Origin: Hermatobates lingyangjiaoensis
Taxonomy: Eukaryota; Arthropoda; Insecta; Hemiptera; Hermatobatidae
Reading direction: 5' to 3'
Length of the DNA stretch: 64,000 nucleotides
Assembly (NCBI GenBank): GCA_026182355.1
Contig: JAPFBL010000367.1
Location: 186,001 to 250,000, forward strand
Position 1 is the stretch's first letter, and each line of letters opens with the position of its first letter. The notes beneath the pieces were generated by a model that made no database searches, had not been told where the DNA came from, and saw only the letters and a list, made by a program, of their open reading frames with translations. Below are positions 47,045-59,459 of the stretch, piece by piece. A program made the translations under genes and the position numbers.

Positions 47045-49190
47045 AGCTACATTCAAACGAGTATAAACTCTATAAAGGGCTTTCGCTATTAAATTTTTTT
47101 TTTTGGTAAAATGGTCAGTGATTCCATTAGTCCACACAGGAAATAAAACTTTTCAAGAAACAAAACAAACCATTATTTTATTTTAAAAGTGCGTTAATTG
47201 TGAAGCATGTTTGCTTGAAATGATAATAGCCATCAGTCCACCAAGATGAGCTTCTGATGAAGGCAATGGTGTCCATCCACAAAGGTGAAAGGTTAGAAAG
47301 ACTTTCTTTGTTTTCACAGCCATGCACCCGTTGCAGTTGATTTCTCCCATAGAATTCCCATTACTGTTCCGTAATCTAACAGATGTACCCCCCATCAGAA
47401 GTTTTCCGCCAACTCAAGGGATATTATTTTTACTTTTCAGACTAATTTTTACTTTTAAATTATTAATTTTACTAATATCAAACAACAGTACATCGTCATG
47501 TATACCCCTCTTTGTAAATGCTGACCTGAATAAACTTAATAATGAGTTATAGCATTGATGGAAAACTGCGTTGGAATTCGAAAAGTTCTATCCTATAATA
47601 ATATATTTGTAAATATTTTATTTAACTTTCTGCTGTGTTATTTTTACATACAATTAGCAGACTAGAGTTCACCGATTAGAAAAAACTTAATGTCGTTTAA
47701 ATCTATACGAGCAACCAAATAGCTGAACAAGCTTTGAATTCAATTTATAAAATGTTGATGAAAGCGAGCCACTAGATTATGTGTAACTAAAGCGACAGTC
47801 CACCTCAATGTTGTTGTGTTATTTTTTATTTATTATTATATTACAACTACCATTAGAAGGGTAATAACTAATAGTGATCTGTACTTCAGCAAAAGGATAA
47901 TAAAAAGTAGAAACTCGCTCATCGGTACTACCCAGTATAAATTGCTTTCATCACTTCTAATTAGTTTTGCCAGCATTGCTCATATAGATTTTGTAGATTC
48001 AGTAGATTTTGGGACCGAAATTTTTTTAGCTTTCTAATAAGGTTGTAAGAAATCGGTGGGTTAATAATTGTTGAATAAATTGATAGGTAAAGATGAATGA
48101 AATTTACAGTTTTTTTATTGGATTTCTCGGTGGATAAAATCAATTTTCAGATCGTTATGAATGACTTGGTTAGAAATCAACGTTGTTAACACTTACTATA
48201 GACGGTAAGTGTTATAACTATAAAATGACCTTTAACATTGACAATCCATAATTAGTTACCTCTGATTTAGCTTGAAGAAGTATTTTTTGTGGTTTTCAGT
48301 TAGATTTATTGTTTGTTAGTTAGTATTGCTCAATTATTGTGAAAAATGCCTCCTAATCACAATAAGACTAAAGAACATGGAGACATCAGATAGAAAAAAT
48401 CTTATTTTGATTATATTTATCAGTTATAGTTATTATATTATACTAACAAAAACTGTTGGTCTTCTTTAGTTGTGATTGCAAAACTGAATTTTCAAGGTGA
48501 TATGAAAAACTTTTGTCACCAGGAAGAGGCTCTTCGCCTTTGTTTGACCATATGCTTTACTGTGGAGGTTTTTTTCCTTTTTTGATATTTCAGAATTTTA
48601 AAAGTCAAGAGAAATCATTTTATGAAATTTGGTTATGATCACATCTTAGGTAATAATAATCTGCATTAATTAGTTATAGATTATAGGTAGAATGGATTTG
48701 AGGAGGTTGTTTGTTTTGTTGGTTTTTGGAGATTAAAGGAAGTTTGGACTTTCTCAATTAGACAGGTTATGTCTTAGCGAAGTGACATTTCATGTTGAAT
48801 ACTGCACCAGGCAGAGTGCTGTCTTCTTACTCAACTCAACACGTGATGAGCACATTCTGTGTGTGTTTGCTTTGTGACTCAGTGTATATCACTAACTGAG
48901 TTATTCTTAAATGCATTACTGTGAGTAAACTATAGTTATCTTAAATAAGAATCTCTTTTAACATTTTGGGGATGTTCTAGTTTTGACATACCTAGAATCA
49001 ATATTTACTAATTTTTTGGTCATGTTTGATTTTGGTTTGTTATTAAAAAAATTAGCACACAAGCGACAGGTATTAGCATTCTGACAGATATTAATGAAAT
49101 TTGACAAATATGCAATACTTGTGAAGAGAAAAGTTCATTGCTTTTAGATAATATTAATTCAGGGAAAGCACTTTGTCGTATTTATATCAA
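47045..49190. other. No gene seen
   Basis: Frames of 60-76 codons on both strands near 47.2-47.5 kb lack splice signals or family resemblance. Confidence 0.45.
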
Positions 49191-49195
49191 AACTA

Positions 49196-49545
49196 GGGCC
49201 AGTGTAGTCCAGTGACTTTCGTTTCTGGACTGGTAAATCTTTGGTTTGATTCCCACTCAGGCCTCGATTTCGTCACACAGGGGGTGAGAAAATTTGATCA
49301 CACTGTTCCTCGGAGGGGGCATTAAGCTGTCAGTCCCGAAATTGTACGATATCAAATATCAAATATTTTTTCTCAAAATACACTTCAATTAGGCAAAATT
49401 TAGGACTTTTAATGTAGAACTAATTCGGTAATGTGTCTCCTCTAATATTAAAATTGATGGAAATAATAAATGAGCCACACTTTCCTCCCCAAGAACAAAC
49501 CTTAAAGGTGAAACCTATAACTGTAGGCATTGAGAAACGAAACAA
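49196..49545 (+). mobile_element. tRNA-derived SINE, copy 5 (plus strand, diverged)
   Basis: The only plus-strand copy. GGCCAGTGTAGTCCAGTGAC (head), TTTGATTCCCACTCAGGCC (B box into body), GTTCCTCGGAGGGGGCATTA and the distal TTTAGGACTTTTAATGTAG tail can all be aligned to the others, with more substitutions. It is the oldest-looking copy. Confidence 0.75.
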
Positions 49546-50594
49546 CCTTTGTATGGGAACTAGTAGTGATTTGTTTCATATATTCTAATCACTCTAGAAT
49601 AATGAAATTGTATACTTAGCATTATTTTAGTATAAATATTAAAACAGACATTTTTCAAAATTTTGGATTATTGGAATACGAAATACAATACTAAAGAAGA
49701 TTGGAATTAATTTCCAAGGGTGGTGACTTGTTCGATTCCTTTACCCGAATTTTTTTAATATCTACACAACATTAAGTACAGAAAATACATTTTTTGCTCT
49801 TGTGATTTACAATAAAACGTACTAAATAAAACTGAAAATCAACTAATGCAAATAAAATTAGAAAAATGGGACAAATGAGAAGCAAAACAACTGGTGTAAA
49901 ATTAAGATGTGAACTCTTCAATGCCAAATTGATAATGCATGATATTTCATCTTTTATCACATTCTTTTCAGTTACTGTCAATAAAATTACATATTAGTTA
50001 TCGTTCGTTATTTCAAGTACTATAAAAATGATTTATGCCATCATAATAAAAAATGGAGAAATATTTAATAATTAAATGGATTAAGTTTAGCATTCTATAT
50101 CATCAGGCCTATGCTCGAAGCAACTTTCACAAAATCGCTAACTGTAAAGTGTAATTTATAAAAAAAATTTGCAAACGTACCCACTTTTAACGGGTATTTT
50201 ACAAAACTTCCGTCCTTCGGAATTCATAGAATAGTAGAAAATATCAGTATTAGTACAGTCCAGAACTGTTATTAAATCTGGAGTTTCTTTTATGTTTTGC
50301 AGCATTAAATACTGAGCTCAAATTTGATTTTATTTTAGGTATACTTTTTATTTAGTACGCGGGTAGGTACTAACTTTTTTAAAGCGAGCAAATTATGATA
50401 AACACAAATGAAATTAAAATAAACTAACAATACCTACTTGCTACTACCAATCACATAAAAATACCAATAAGTCTAAACAGTTTTTGTCAATATATTACTT
50501 AGTACTAACTCACTTCAAGTGATCTTTACGTTTTGTACCTTTGAAAAACCGTATCAACCCTTAGAAGAATTTCTGTCAGTTCAGTATTTTTATT

Positions 50595-52230
50595 TAAAAA
50601 ATCTGGAGTGGCCTACACTCTACTTTACTATAAGTAACTTAATGTCAAATTTCTTGAGTATATAAACATAACGTCTCATTTAAGCATAACGTAAACATCT
50701 AAATGGGATATAATTATTAGCCTGTCATTCCTGAGGTAGTACAGATAGTGATTGAAGGACATATCAATTTATAAACTTATTTTTGTACATCACAAATAAT
50801 TTATTATTTGCAAATAATTTCATTAGTATACTACAGCAGTAATAACATTTTTGAAAAACCAATGTGAACATTTCTTGAAACGAAATAGTATCCTACAAGA
50901 GAACATGGCTATTGTTCAAATAGCCAGTAGATTTCTTACATCGTTTACTTGACATCCTTCTGCATTGAATATTAATGTAAAATTTTCAAATTTGAAACAG
51001 TAAAATACTCTTTTTTTCTCTGAAAAACTTCTTAAACAGCGAAGAAAATGTTGTTTTAAGGTGATTTGTTAATTAAAGATGTACGATAATTACAGTTATT
51101 AATCTCTAAACGAAAGATTTATATTTTGAATTATCTTTTACATTTTTGGTTTTTAACAGAATTATTATACTGGGAATTTTATGGCTTCTTAGTATTTAAT
51201 AAGATCATTTTCCTTCCCCTTTGTCAAATAACATATATACGAATTTTTTTTTAATGAGTGTTATCATTTACCTGCACAATATTATTCCTCTTACATCTCT
51301 TATAAGTCAATAATATATTTTCATTTTTCCATTAGAAACAACAATTTTATCTCAGTGGATTCACTCAAAAAATTTCTAAGTCAATGTAAACAATGTAAAA
51401 AAATACAAAAAATTCGACAAGTATAGCAGGTGATCTCTTAGTCTAGAATAAACAAACAGTTTTTATATCGTTATTGCTCTTTCCCGTAATTGAAACTTCA
51501 TGAATTTTTTTTTGTGAATTGCTAATTTTTTTTTCCATTTTTCGTCAAATTTTCATTTTTTTTTAACGAGCCGTTTAGCATCAAAAAATCATTTTCTGAA
51601 AACACAAATCGTACTGTAACGCCCCTTTAGCGAAAGTAATTTCAAAAAAAAATATCTCAACTCATTCTCCATATAATGTTCTATTTATAGGCATAGTTTC
51701 ATTCTTGTCCGTCAAACAGTATGGCTTGTATCGCTCTCACAAGGTTTGAGATTGAATTATAAGTCAAAATTTTTACATTTTATTGAAAAAAAATATTTCC
51801 TGTTGTCTTAAAATTCTGAATATATTTTTTGTTTGTTGCATTTGTAACTTCAAAGAAAATGTCAAAATTTCAAAACTCTAGGGTTATCAGTTTAGGAGAA
51901 GTAAATGTTTTAAAAAAAACGGTTTTTGGCAAAAAAAGTGACTTTCCCATCATGCATAATTCTTCCCAAACAATAGGGATCTTCGTCTAAATGGGGCCCA
52001 TTTTTGTGTAAAATATCAACTTGATCCATCAAAGATTCTGGACCGTAGCGTGGTAACAAGCAATGCTAACACACGCACCCACCCACCCACCCACCCACCC
52101 ACCCACACACACACAGACATCATCGTGAAAACGTCATAAAACGACTTCTGGTACCTCAAAACATGTAATTCCGTCAAAATCTCGAGATCGAATTTTTTCA
52201 CGATCACTATACTTTACTTATAGTAAAGTA
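50595..52230 (-). mobile_element. Unclassified element IE-1, full-length-looking copy
   Basis: About 1.64 kb, bounded at the left by CTGGAGTGGCCTACACTCTA with CTTTACTATAAGTAA and at the right by CACTATACTTTACTTATAGT. Both ends carry the near-palindrome TTTACTATAAGTAAA. The inside holds a CCCA/CA run (52076-52114) and long A/T runs. No ORF beyond about 60 codons, so it would be non-autonomous. 51048-52230 is repeated inverted at 62815-64000. Confidence 0.7.
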
Positions 52231-52374
52231 AAAATAAACTGGTATTTTTAGGCGCTTGATACTGAGGCAAGTAGGTGTTGATTGATATACCTGTGTAGCT
52301 AGCCAATCACAGCTTAAAAGTTGATAATATCGCTTCTACGTTCAATTTACAATCCATTCAAACTTTATCTTCTA

Positions 52375-52515
52375 AGATAGGCATACACAAATCTACTGTC
52401 AAAGTTTCAGCTTGCTATAACTTAATGTGGCTGAGTTTACTTGAGACAAAATTTTTGGACAAACAAACAGACAGAAAGTCTAAGGGTGGATTTGGTTTCT
52501 CTAATGTATAAAACG
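52375..52515 (+). repeat. Repeat tail with GGACAAACAAACAGACAG
   Basis: Text resembling the end of an interspersed repeat (TTTCAGCTTGCTATAACTTA, then ACAAACAGACAGAAAGTCT). The rest of the element is not identified. Confidence 0.4.
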
Positions 52516-53199
52516 TGAAGATAACTTGAAACGAGTCAATTCTATGCAAGGCAAAACCTTTATTTTATTTATATAGCTGAAATTTAATAAAGAAAATATT
52601 TACTCAAGTTTTAATATATATGTTAACCAAAACTCAATTAATTTATAAATTTCAGAATGCAAGATTGTATGATAACTAAAATACTTCATAGTATTATATT
52701 TATTTTTATATTTTGAAGAATAGGAGAAAACTAAAGAACAGCATGGAGGAAATGCAGTTTTCCTCAAAAGGTGAGTGATCCGCTTATCTGTGATGTAGAT
52801 AAGGTTATCATCCTTACACTAATTGATGATAAATATTAACAATGAGGTTTTAGCTTATTGCCATTATAAACTTTATGATTCTTAACTTCTGGTTATCGCT
52901 ATATATGAAGAAAAATTTGATCTTCAACATTATATTGATAAGTGATATTACTAAATTTCTTGGGAAAGTTGGGAATAGCAGGGGTAATTCAAAAGCTGTG
53001 CACTGTACAATTGAACAACAAATTGGAAAGGTTTATAGAATGGATCAACTTCACAGAACTCATGTGAAATTGAAATATTGTTCTTTTAGCATATTGTTAA
53101 ATTGTATTTATATTATATTTCGAGTTTTTAAAATAGATGCTGCATTTAAATAATTTTACATAAACTTATATATCTCTGCATTTATATGTGGTTTTACAT

Positions 53200-53394
53200 T
53201 CATTCCTGCAGTATCCATTTGAAGGTAAGGTCACGCAAGATTATTTTGCGGAATGTTTTAGGAGGGAGACCATGGAGAAAACCAGGGAGCTGGGAACACA
53301 TGGTGGAAGTCAAAGCCTTGGGCTGGTTAAGCCACCTGTTGAACTGCAGAGTTCAGCGACTGTCTTGACTTATTTACTGGCATCATTCTCGTAA
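53200..53394 (+). other. Possible last exon or retro-fragment on the plus strand
   Basis: After TTCCTGCAG a frame reads YPFEGKVTQDYFAECFRRET, then MEKTRELGTHGGSQSLGL, then VKPPVELQSSAT and stops at 53392-53394. Composition is coding-like and distinct from the flanks. A second plus frame is open over part of it. No family is recognised and no partner exon was found, so this may belong to a repeat. Confidence 0.3.
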
Positions 53395-53399
53395 ACATA

Positions 53400-55520
53400 C
53401 AAAAGGAGAGCTGCATGGTGAATCACTCCTCAGCACTGCTCCTTTGAGTTATTATTTTCCATTCAATAACATTTCACATACTATCGTTCATCTAAAGAGT
53501 GTCACAGCAGAGGGATCCTTTCTAATATCCCTGCATCTGATACCCTCACATCTAAGTGTAGACTTCAAGCGACAGCACTACTACAGTCTTTAAGAAAGGA
53601 ATGAGAGGTGATTAATAATTTAAATAACAACAGTTTTGTAAACACTTCACAATCAAAGTATCCAATAGTGTAAATGAAACATATTTCTATTGTTAGAATA
53701 CAATCATATCCTCATAATTTGTTTTCGTTACAAAACGTCCCTATTATAATGAAACTACTAAATATATTTAGATATGTCACTTTGTCATTCTGTCAGCCAA
53801 TGCCACCAAAACATAGCATTGTTTTCTTAAACGTTTTCAACTTTTGTTTATGGGTTTAAATAGTTCATTGGTACTAGTAAACGAACAAACTAACTAATCG
53901 ACTAACAACTTCAAAATCATTTTAAATAATATCAAAGAATTCTAGTGGAGGAAAAAAATGATAATTTGAAAACTAGATGGTAATACTGGTTGAGAAATGA
54001 GACATATCTAAACAGTAATTTCTTAGCAACGGAGACGTTTTGAAACCAGTAAAGTTGGAAAGAAAGTTTAAAAGGAAAGATGAAATTAGATTTTACTAAC
54101 TGGACCAGATAACTAATACTTTTGTTGTACTCACAGTCTTATAATGTTTAATACATATTCGCTATTTTTATAATAGGCTTACCTACAATTATAGTTAGGA
54201 ACGCCAAATTATATCAGTTATAAACAATTAGGACAGATGAACAACAGAGGCTAGTTGACATCAAAGATATGTTAAGAATTTAATATCTCTTGTGATTCAA
54301 GAGAGCTTTTATCACGAATAATCGTTGTGCATTATGAGATTTGTATTGCGTCATTAAAGAGCAATACACAAAACAAATTTTATAAAAAAACAACGCAATT
54401 TCAACACTTCGTTTCTACCTCACGTTTCATCTTCTCAATTGAAAAGTGTGATGTAGTTGACTGTTAGGTTGGACTTGGTTGAGATAGTCCCAAGATCAAT
54501 GTAACAGAGTCATTCAACTATTGAAGCTGTAAGTGTATCTAGTAACTAGTAGTATCTAGTAAGTATCTAGTAGTAGTATCTAGTAAGACCAACAAAAAAC
54601 AAGGTCCAGCAGAAAACAGGCGCTGTCAACTCAGTCGAAATGAGAAAATGGAGAAGTTAAAAATACTTGCTATAAGAAGAAGAGAGGAAGATTGAATATG
54701 GTTCAAAATGAGCCTATCGGAATGACCAAGGAGAAGAAGCTTGTGATGTCTGACAGTTCTAATGTTGTGCCCCGTATGGGAATCTCGTCAAATGGAAGAC
54801 TTGACAACTAATAAAGCTTTTGCGGGCCTTGACCGACTCCTCCTAAACGTGAATTAATCACCAGGGGTCATCCTAGAGCCCATTGACTTTCCTTTTCTTA
54901 AGAAACAATAACAGAAGAGGGGATATTAATAATGGATCAGTAGAAAGCCCGATGTGGGAATGCGAGGAGGTCCCACACCTCCCTGCTGACCCCTTCACAA
55001 CACCCATAGCACAATGAAATCATTTAAACACTGGATTTATTGTCTTACTTACACAATGCTCTTCTTCCACATTTTGCTCCTACTTTCCATTTTAATATTA
55101 CAATTAATATTATTCAGCAGGCTTTGTAGGCCTACTTTGACCATAAACAAAATCAGGGTCACAGTTATTTCTCTCAGATTCACAGTGTTTTCCATAAACT
55201 ACTATTTCGCATGTATTGTCATCACTATTTTACATGAAATATTGAATGAAGAATGAAATATTCATTTTAATATATCTATGTAATACTAATGGTAAGTTTA
55301 TTAATGATTAAATTTACACATAGTAAATATAAACCTTCATCGCACAAGGTAAATATGTTTCATAAATCGAGAACTTAAAAAAAAACGTTATTTAATTTTT
55401 TTATTAATTTTTAATTAAAATGTAAGGTAAAGGAAATGAAAATGACATCTTTTAAGGTTATAAATAATGTGCAAACAACCAATACTTTAAAAATGGAAAG
55501 CTGATTTTGTCGAACAGAGG
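53400..55520. other. No gene seen
   Basis: Short tandem of TATCTAGTA at 54535-54590. 54700-55010 is GC-richer without a supported frame. Confidence 0.45.
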
Positions 55521-55522
55521 GG

Positions 55523-55525
<3 letters not shown>

Positions 55526-55583
<58 letters not shown>

Positions 55584-55655
55584 GAGAGAGAGAGAGAAAG
55601 CGAGAGAGAGAGAGAGAGAGTGAGAGAGAGAGTGTGTGTGTGAGAGAGAGAGAGG
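55526..55655. repeat. (GA)n microsatellite, interrupted
   Basis: About 130 bases of GA with AAAGC, GTGAGA and GTGTGTGTG interruptions. Confidence 0.95.
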
Positions 55656-56249
55656 AGAGATAGAGAATAAGAGAATCACTAAATGAAAGAAAATGAACTG
55701 AAGAAGATAATGGTAAAGAAACATTGAGCAAAATGAGCCCGGGGATTTTTAAACTAATGTTTTCCATTAGTCGAAACCCTGATGATGTATATTTCAGTGC
55801 AGTTTCCAAGATTTGAAGTTACTTGGAAACCGTGTAGGAATGTTTGATAAAACTCTAATGACTCCTTAATTTTGCAAGAGCAGTATATGGGAGTGAGTAA
55901 TGACTCTTTTTATGATCTGTAGCCAATAGTGTCATATAAACCTATTGCTTTCCACAACTCCAGTTCTGGTTAAACTTTTGAGAATTTTTATTGAATAACA
56001 CCTTTAATATCAACAGAAGACCCACAGGAGCTACGTTGACCACACTGCACGCGAATCTGCGTGATTTAATTTTATAGTTCTATAATGGATTCTGCATTTT
56101 GGAACGAACATGTTGACCTTGACTACCATAATCACTCTACTTTGCATGCAAATATATTCAATATCCTGTAAAGGATTAATGATGGCTCAAAAATCATATT
56201 ATATGTTTTATTGAAGAACAGAGTCCAAACAGTCCAAGTCAAACTGTGC

Positions 56250-56253
<4 letters not shown>

Positions 56254-56302
<49 letters not shown>
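56254..56302. repeat. (TA)n microsatellite beside the 56-kb foldback
   Basis: Pure TA run that ends exactly where the foldback flank AAAGATTTC begins. Confidence 0.95.
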
Positions 56303-56305
<3 letters not shown>

Positions 56306-56368
56306 ATTTCACATAAACACGTGAAATAACAATCAATGATCAAACCACAATAAGAAATGGGAAAACAA

Positions 56369-56411
56369 GACTAAGATCTTTCAACCGTAACAAGCGGTCT
56401 TCGTCAGAGTC
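56369..56411 (-). ncRNA. Hammerhead ribozyme-like motif, left arm (56.4 kb)
   Basis: Stem I GACU (56408-56411) with AGUC (56369-56372), CUGACGA (56401-56407), stem II ACCG/CGGU, GAAA (56379-56382), stem III G-AU-C, UU cleavage doublet. All core boxes intact. Confidence 0.6.
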
Positions 56412-56434
56412 AAAAACCCAACTGTTGGGTTTTT

Positions 56435-56477
56435 GACGCTGACGAAGACCGCTTGTTACGGTTGAAAGATCTTAGTC
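56435..56477 (+). ncRNA. Hammerhead ribozyme-like motif, right arm (56.4 kb)
   Basis: Mirror of the left arm with GACG in place of GACU beside box 1, costing the first stem I pair. CUGACGA, stem II, GAAA and the small stem III are intact. Confidence 0.55.
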
Positions 56478-56529
56478 TTGTTTTCCCATTTCTTATTGTG
56501 GTTTGATCATTTATATATATATATAGACA

Positions 56530-58595
56530 CTTTTTCGATGAAAATACGATCCGAAATGGACAAATACAGTTCAATGTACTTTAAACATTTCTTGACAGAA
56601 CACATGTACATTTGTGCATGTACATTTCTTTATGTACATTGAACTCTATAAATAAATAGATATATATATAAACAGGCTAGCTTTGCATGCTTGTTCATGG
56701 CAAAGCTAGAGCAGGCTTTTCTTAATGACTGTTCTCTATTGCCCCTCCTTTACACCCACTATATAGACGACATCTTTTTTATAAGATCCTTTTTAAATTA
56801 ATTTTAAATAAGTGTTTCTCACATGGTTAAATGTACGAATATGTTGCTTGTTCAAGAGTCAGAGATTCAAACTCTGTGTTCTTCCACACACCTGAAGGAC
56901 AGAAATCTTCTGTGATGTATACAGAGGCACTTACTTAACACTGTGCTTATAAATATATTTTTCTTATTCTATAATTTTTCGAATTATACTAAATTTTTCG
57001 TTTTGAAATACCAAGTATCATTTGTGAATTTTTGTAAATTACCCTTAAAAGACGTTAACGTCTGTTAGTACTTTATAAAAACCACAGCATTTCCAACAGG
57101 TAGATTTCTTCTTCAGGTTACTTTAGCATTTAAAGCAGTTTAGGAGTAGCTACTCTACAACTAAGGTGGTCCTCACAAACTCTTTTATTCCAATACTTTT
57201 TTCCAAAATGATTATATAACTGATAACCTAATATTTAATAAAATTGAAATGTATACATGACTGATAAAAGAGGTTTTTTGTCATATACATAATGGGTAAC
57301 ATTCTCACGGCTATGTGTGATTCATATATTTGAGTTATTTAGATAACAATTGTTGACCAATTGCAAGCATGGGCTGACGTGACAAATGGTTTTTGGTAAG
57401 AGCTATGGAAATAATATACATTTCAATAACAACTCTAAGCAAACTGTTACTAAAATACATCCAAATAATAATGTCATAAATTCAAGAATTTAGACATTTA
57501 AGTTTTGAGATTTTTTTAAACTTTACTTTTTTATTTTCTGATTTAATAAAAATGCCATAATTTTTATATGACTTACATTGAGGAAGTTAAAGTCAGTTAG
57601 TAGAAGCTGCAAGTTTTAAATAACTTCAAAGATCTAATTGATCTACGTTTAGTGTCTTTTTTAACTGAGAGTATTATGTGCGCAGCTGGCTTAATTAGTG
57701 GAAATCTGTTAAGGCCATAGAAGATGATTGCTATAATTACTGTTATATACTTATCATACTCAGTATTTGATAAAAAAGAATTGAAAAATATGCAGGTTTC
57801 CCGTTTGACATCCTAATGAATCACTTATGCTTTCTAAATCAGTGTTTCTTAACCTTCTCTATCAACGTTGATTTATTCTCACTGCATACAGGAAAAATAA
57901 AATTTAGATATAAACTTATTTTAGAATGGTGGCAAAAAATAATGAAATATACTCAAAATGCTGTCCAGCTGTCATTCAGATGGTTGAAAAATTCGGTTTT
58001 CCTTATAACAGTTTAATAAGGTGATCTTAATAAAATGGTGACTGAACTGCAGAGTGAGAAGTTAGGTTTATGATCACTTCAATTCATGTACCTCGATTGA
58101 AGAGGTCATAGAAGATGAAAGGCATTGTTAAAAGGATGAATTCACAAAGAGATTTTTAACTACTCGTAAAAATTAAATGCTCAAGCAACTAATCTATTTC
58201 TTTTCTGGAAACGTTTCGTTGAGGTACTCATATCAAATCAGTAACGATAACCTGTATGTTAACACCTATATGAAAGTCTTGGGTAAAGAATGACAGTAAC
58301 ACCAAACGACGCAAACAATCAAAAATGCATGTGACCATTCAATGTTGATAGTCCGAGAGTATTAGCAAGGCTTCAAGTTCTACGCGAGATTCAAAAGCCG
58401 TATCGAATTCGCAACCAAGCAATACATAGAACACTTTGTAAATAGACCGTTCAACATCAAGAGGTCTATTCAACTTTTCTTTTGCTTCTTTAAATGTTGT
58501 AATTATTAAAATTAATGCAAGCTGCTGCTAGTTATTAAACATGCCTTCAACACCTCAGTGATTCATGGCTATTCTAGTATCAGATTACCTCCCAG
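56530..58595. other. No gene seen
   Basis: AT-rich. Small inverted words around 56670-56700 (GCTAGCTTTGC); nothing else recognised. Confidence 0.45.
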
Positions 58596-58599
58596 TATC

Positions 58600-58905
58600 T
58601 ATGACATACCTATAACACATTCGCAATCTATCAGAAGTTCACAACCCAACTTTAACTTATTCGTCTGTCAGTGTTCAAAACCTACCTGCAAAATATTTGT
58701 AACCGATTAGAGATCCAAAACCCACCTGCAACTTATTCGTCATCCATCAGAGTACGAAATCTACCTGCAACAAATCTGCAACCGAGCAGAGGTTCATAAC
58801 CCACCTGTATTATATTCGTCTTCTAACAGTAGTCCACATGTAACAGTTTTACGGCTCGTAAGTGGTCTAAGATTCACCTGTAACAAATTCACGACCGGTT
58901 ATAAA
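58600..58905. repeat. Second diverged tandem array, ~47-bp period
   Basis: Units built on ACCTGCAACTTATTCGT, then ATCAGAGTTCA and AACCC repeat six to seven times, with spacing near 47 bases. They do not share sequence with the 38.6-kb array. No coding frame. Confidence 0.65.
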
Positions 58906-58989
58906 ATATGTAATGTTTACGCAGGCAGTTGAATGACTTTAAATTGCTTCAGCAAGGATAGGGAAAGGAAGACAGTTTTATTGGCAGTG

Positions 58990-59300
58990 TTGATTTGTAT
59001 TTTGGCCGAGAGTGGGATACGCGATGTGACTCTTACTTCCCGACAACAAGTCAGGTCTGTGACAGTCCTGGTTTGATAGCCCGAGTCACGATCAAGTCCA
59101 TGTTCCTGCCGGCTTGTGTATCGGCGGGACACAACAAATAGAAACGTGTCCAAGAGAAAGAGTGCGGTGCAGACGTATGCCGGACACGTCCCTGCAGAAC
59201 ACAGTCTCAGCTCTCAGGCTTTCCCGCCAATTGTCAATGCAGGCACAGCCCACACCCCACGCTGCGCCCAGTAATCGCGTCCACCTGTCAGTTATGTTTC
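58990..59300. other. GC-rich, CpG-containing island
   Basis: About 300 bases with many CG dinucleotides (TACGCGATGTG, GCCGGACACGTCCCTGCAG, AATCGCGTCC) in AT-rich DNA. Frames of 60-78 codons are open on both strands, none convincing. It could be a first exon/promoter of the minus-strand gene, an unrelated exon, or a repeat. Confidence 0.3.
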
Positions 59301-59359
59301 CTTTTCATTAAACAACCATGCTGAAGACAAATCTGGTACAATATAATACGAGTTAACCA

Positions 59360-59458
59360 ATTAATAACCCATCAGTTGGGATTTTGACTCTGTCAAAGAC
59401 CTCTTGTTACGGTTGAAAGATCTTTGTCTTTTTTTCCCATTTCATATTGTGGTTGATC
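59360..59458 (+). repeat. Single arm of the hammerhead foldback family
   Basis: Starts CCATCAGTTGGGATTTTGAC and ends CATTTCATATTGTGGTTGAT. Only one arm is present. Box 1 reads CUGUCAA, so the core is dead. Confidence 0.7.
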
Positions 59459-59459
59459 A

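Larger units (their letters stand above)
56303..56512. repeat. Near-perfect hammerhead-bearing foldback, 56.4 kb
   Basis: Arms 56336-56420 and 56423-56510 are inverted with about two mismatches and almost no spacer. The flank AAAGATTTCACATAAACACG repeats that at 26.3 kb. Long TA runs lie on both sides (56254-56302, 56511-56525). Each arm carries a complete-core hammerhead-like motif. Confidence 0.9.

Noticed and set aside
47240..47300. CTGATGAAGG with a downstream GTGAAAGG, hammerhead-like
   Set aside because: Stem II does not pair well and stem I is absent; probably chance.
55411..55809. Ser/Leu-rich frames of 88-132 codons
   Set aside because: Products of the GA microsatellite.
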